From NCBI GenBank assembly GCA_937952235.1, contig CALFZM010000180.1:1-42732 (forward strand): a stretch of DNA of 42,732 bases, read 5' to 3'. The first letter of the stretch is position 1; each line of letters starts with the position of its first letter. The position numbers were made by a program, and so were the translations under genes. The notes under the pieces are model-generated. The model was not told the DNA's origin. It did no database searches and was given only the letters and a program-made list of their open reading frames with translations. This document shows positions 40,899 to 42,732 of the stretch, one piece after another. The stretch comes from an uncultured Opitutia bacterium. Its GTDB lineage: Bacteria > Verrucomicrobiota > Verrucomicrobiia > Opitutales > Opitutaceae.

Positions 40899-42236
40899 AT
40901 GCCTGAGAAGAAACTCCCCGGTGCCGCCATTCCCCGCCGCACCTTTCTGCAGCGCTCCTTCCGCGCGGGCGCCGTCGTCTCGTTCCCGCTTGTCGTGCCG
41001 GCGCACGTCCTCGGCCGCGGCGGCGGCGTGGCGCCCAGCAACCGGATCGTGCTCGGCGGCATCGGCATCGGCCCGCGCGGAAAACAGGTGCTCGCCGCGA
41101 TGATGGCGGAGAAGGACGTCCACTACGTCGCCACCTGCGACGTGCAGGCGCGGATGCGCGAGGAGATCAAGGCGATCGCCGACGAGCAGTACGGCAACCG
41201 GGCGTGCGCCACCTACCGCGATTTCCGCGAGCTGCTGGCGCGGCCCGATATCGACGCGGTGCTGATCGCGACCGGCGACCGCTGGCATGCACTCGGCTCG
41301 ATCCACGCGGCGAAGGCGGGAAAGGACGTCTACAGCGAGAAGCCCTGCGGCCTTACGATCGGGCAGTGTCAGGCCCTTTCGGATACGATCCGGCGCACCG
41401 GCCGCGTCTTCCAGGCCGGCACGCAGCGGCGGAACGTGCCCAACTTCCAGTTCGCCGTGCACCTCGCGCGCAGCGGGCGGCTCGGCCGGCTGCACACCGT
41501 CCACGCCTCCATCTACAAGCTGGAGTGCAACTACTCGTGGCTGCCGGCCGAGCCGGAGCCGGCGAAGGACGTGATCGACTGGGACCTGTGGCTGGGTCCC
41601 GCCCCGTGGCGCCCGTACAACAAGGCCTACGTCGTCGACCGGCGCTGGCGCGGCTATTACGACTTCGACTCCGGCGCCAAGCTGCTCGACTGGGGCGCGC
41701 ACACCGTCGACCTCTGCCAGTGGGCCAACGGCGCGGACGACACCGTGCCGGTCGAGTACGAGCCGGACGGCGGCACGGTCTACGCCCGGTACGCGAATGG
41801 CGTGAAGCTCGTGATGCGGCCCGAGGGCTGGATCGGCCAGCCGCCGGGGACGGCAGCCGGCGGAAATTTCGCGGTCGGCTCGACCGGCACGTGCCCGGTG
41901 CGCTTCGAAGGCGACGAGGGCTGGGTCGAGACCGGCGACAATGGCTCGATCGAACTGCATCCGGCGTCGCTGCGGGCCGAGTGGCGGGCGTTCACGATGC
42001 GCGGCACCGATCCGGCGCAGCACACGCGCGAGTTTCTCGACTGCGTGAAATCACGCGCGCTTCCAGCGGCAAATTTCAAGGTGATGCGGCACTCGCACAT
42101 CGCGTGTCACGCGGCCGCCATCGCGTGGCTGCTCGGCCGGAAGGTGCGGTTCGACCCGGCGCAGGAAGCCTTCATCGGTGACGACGAGGCGAACCGGATG
42201 CGCACGCGCGCGATGCGGGAGCCGTGGCACGTGTGA
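40899..42236 (+). CDS. TAT-exported Gfo/Idh/MocA-family oxidoreductase
   Basis: A 445-residue NAD(P)-dependent oxidoreductase. The twin-arginine signal is IPRRTFLQRSFRAGAVVSF with RR at 13-14, so it is exported folded, probably with cofactor. The Rossmann fold follows (VLGGIGIGPRGKQVL), then DAVLIATGDRWHALGSIHAAKAGKDV and the conserved EKP in YSEKPCGLTIGQ. The C-terminal domain has LLDWGAHTVDLCQWANG and HTREFLDCVKSRALP. Such exported members are abundant in Verrucomicrobiota and Planctomycetota, often in polysaccharide breakdown; substrate unknown. An AACCGGAG stretch precedes the ATG. Confidence 0.92.
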   Translation: MPEKKLPGAAIPRRTFLQRSFRAGAVVSFPLVVPAHVLGRGGGVAPSNRIVLGGIGIGPRGKQVLAAMMAEKDVHYVATCDVQARMREEIKAIADEQYGNRACATYRDFRELLARPDIDAVLIATGDRWHALGSIHAAKAGKDVYSEKPCGLTIGQCQALSDTIRRTGRVFQAGTQRRNVPNFQFAVHLARSGRLGRLHTVHASIYKLECNYSWLPAEPEPAKDVIDWDLWLGPAPWRPYNKAYVVDRRWRGYYDFDSGAKLLDWGAHTVDLCQWANGADDTVPVEYEPDGGTVYARYANGVKLVMRPEGWIGQPPGTAAGGNFAVGSTGTCPVRFEGDEGWVETGDNGSIELHPASLRAEWRAFTMRGTDPAQHTREFLDCVKSRALPAANFKVMRHSHIACHAAAIAWLLGRKVRFDPAQEAFIGDDEANRMRTRAMREPWHV

Positions 42237-42239
42237 CGA

Positions 42240-42288
42240 CCGGCCATTCCAGCCGGAGCGGCACGGACGTCCGCCCCTGGAATGCCGG
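42240..42288. other. Long inverted repeat after the oxidoreductase gene
   Basis: CATTCCAG (42245-42252) and CTGGAATG (42277-42284) are perfect arms, extended by CCGG/CCGG flanks with a one-base bulge. The loop holds the 10-bp palindrome CGGACGTCCG (42264-42273). No T-run follows. It could be an RNA 3'-end structure or another dispersed palindromic repeat; it does not match the 27-nt REP unit. Confidence 0.5.
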
Positions 42289-42378
42289 CTGGTCCCGGAA
42301 ATTTCGCGAACCAGGCCGCCTCCGTCCCGCCCGGCGCGCTTCCGACGGTTTTCCAGTGAATCTCAAACGCGTCCCTTC

Positions 42379-42732
42379 ATGAGCTTCCGCCTCACCCTGT
42401 TCTCCGCTGCAATCCTGTCCGCCACCCTGGCCGGGAACGCCCTGGCTGCCGGCGCGGATCCGGCGCGGTCGCAGCAACTCGCCGCCACGGTGCAGTCCGG
42501 CACCGACCTGGCCGAGCGCGCGCGGGCGCTGCAGCAGCTCGCGCTCGTCGCGACGCCCGCGGCGATCCCGTCCGTCGTTCCGCTGCTCTCCCATCCCCAG
42601 CTCGGACAGTATGCGCGTGACGTGCTCGAGGTCATGCCGGACGCGGCGGCAGCCGACGCGCTGCGGGCGGCGCTCGCCAGCCTCCGGGGCGACGCCCTCG
42701 TCGGCGTCGTCAACTCGCTCGGCCAGCGGCGG
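42379..42732 (+). CDS. Secreted HEAT-repeat-type protein, 3' end beyond window
   Basis: The first 118 codons are visible; the gene continues past the window edge. The signal peptide is MSFRLTLFSAAILSATLAG then NALAAG. The mature start has alpha-helical repeats of HEAT type, for example ALQQLALVATPAAIPSVVPLLS and YARDVLEVMPDAAAADALRAAL. It lies 142 bp after the TAT oxidoreductase on the same strand; such pairs recur in Verrucomicrobiota. Function not known. Confidence 0.78.
   Translation, partial: MSFRLTLFSAAILSATLAGNALAAGADPARSQQLAATVQSGTDLAERARALQQLALVATPAAIPSVVPLLSHPQLGQYARDVLEVMPDAAAADALRAALASLRGDALVGVVNSLGQRR

Noticed and set aside
1..42732. Mobile element, prophage, CRISPR array or tRNA
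   Set aside because: No transposase, integrase, phage structural gene, regularly spaced repeat with spacers, or cloverleaf was found.

Overview
The window is high-GC bacterial chromosome with densely packed genes and no phage, insertion sequence, CRISPR array or tRNA that I can see. A YidC with a large periplasmic domain, an LptF/LptG-type permease, a lipid A aminoarabinose operon and a tripartite RND-TolC pump show a Gram-negative, LPS-bearing envelope. Twin-arginine Gfo/Idh/MocA oxidoreductase, HEAT and HAF-type secreted proteins, few Shine-Dalgarno sequences and very high GC fit Verrucomicrobiota (Opitutaceae-like). That placement is inference, not proof.

Layout. 97-2835 (minus): purB and holA. 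2975-8960 (plus): an arn-type operon, arnT-arnB-arnC-arnA(formyltransferase only)-arnD, for 4-amino-4-deoxy-arabinose modification of lipid A; a REPIN-like repeat sits between arnC and arnA. 9046-12183 (minus): LptF/G-type permease, SRAP/HMCES-type DNA-damage protein and a radical SAM protein. 12241-15923 (plus): fdhD, a TPR protein, a rhomboid-like membrane protein with a zinc ribbon, and a PrmB-type methyltransferase. 15856-18999 (minus): TPR-membrane protein, TPR-AAA+ ATPase and exported rhodanese. 19076-25986: a divergent glucosylglycerate-type cluster, with a GpgS-like glycosyltransferase and a GH13_18 phosphorylase on minus, and two GT4-type glycosyltransferases flanking a HAD protein on plus.

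26106-33718: an operon on minus (DUF2892, TolC, adaptor, RND permease, rhodanese, DUF2892, probably a SAM methyltransferase) divergent from an ArsR-type regulator. The 46-bp gap between them holds two interleaved promoters over an AT-rich palindrome. I read it as a sulfur- or thiol-linked efflux/detoxification system; the function is inferred. 33833-35747 (minus): metX-metW. 35845-39363 (minus): the rpmH-rnpA-yidD-yidC block followed by yebC. 39654-42732 (plus): HAF-type secreted protein with a clear intrinsic terminator, a TAT-exported Gfo/Idh/MocA oxidoreductase and the start of a secreted HEAT-type protein cut by the window edge.

Two repeat families occur between genes. One is a 27-nt REP unit in inverted pairs at three places, whose hairpin stems carry compensatory changes. 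The other is heptanucleotide tandem repeats at two places, both running up to or over a stop codon. No gap between genes exceeds 300 bp; the largest, 39364-39653, is described below.
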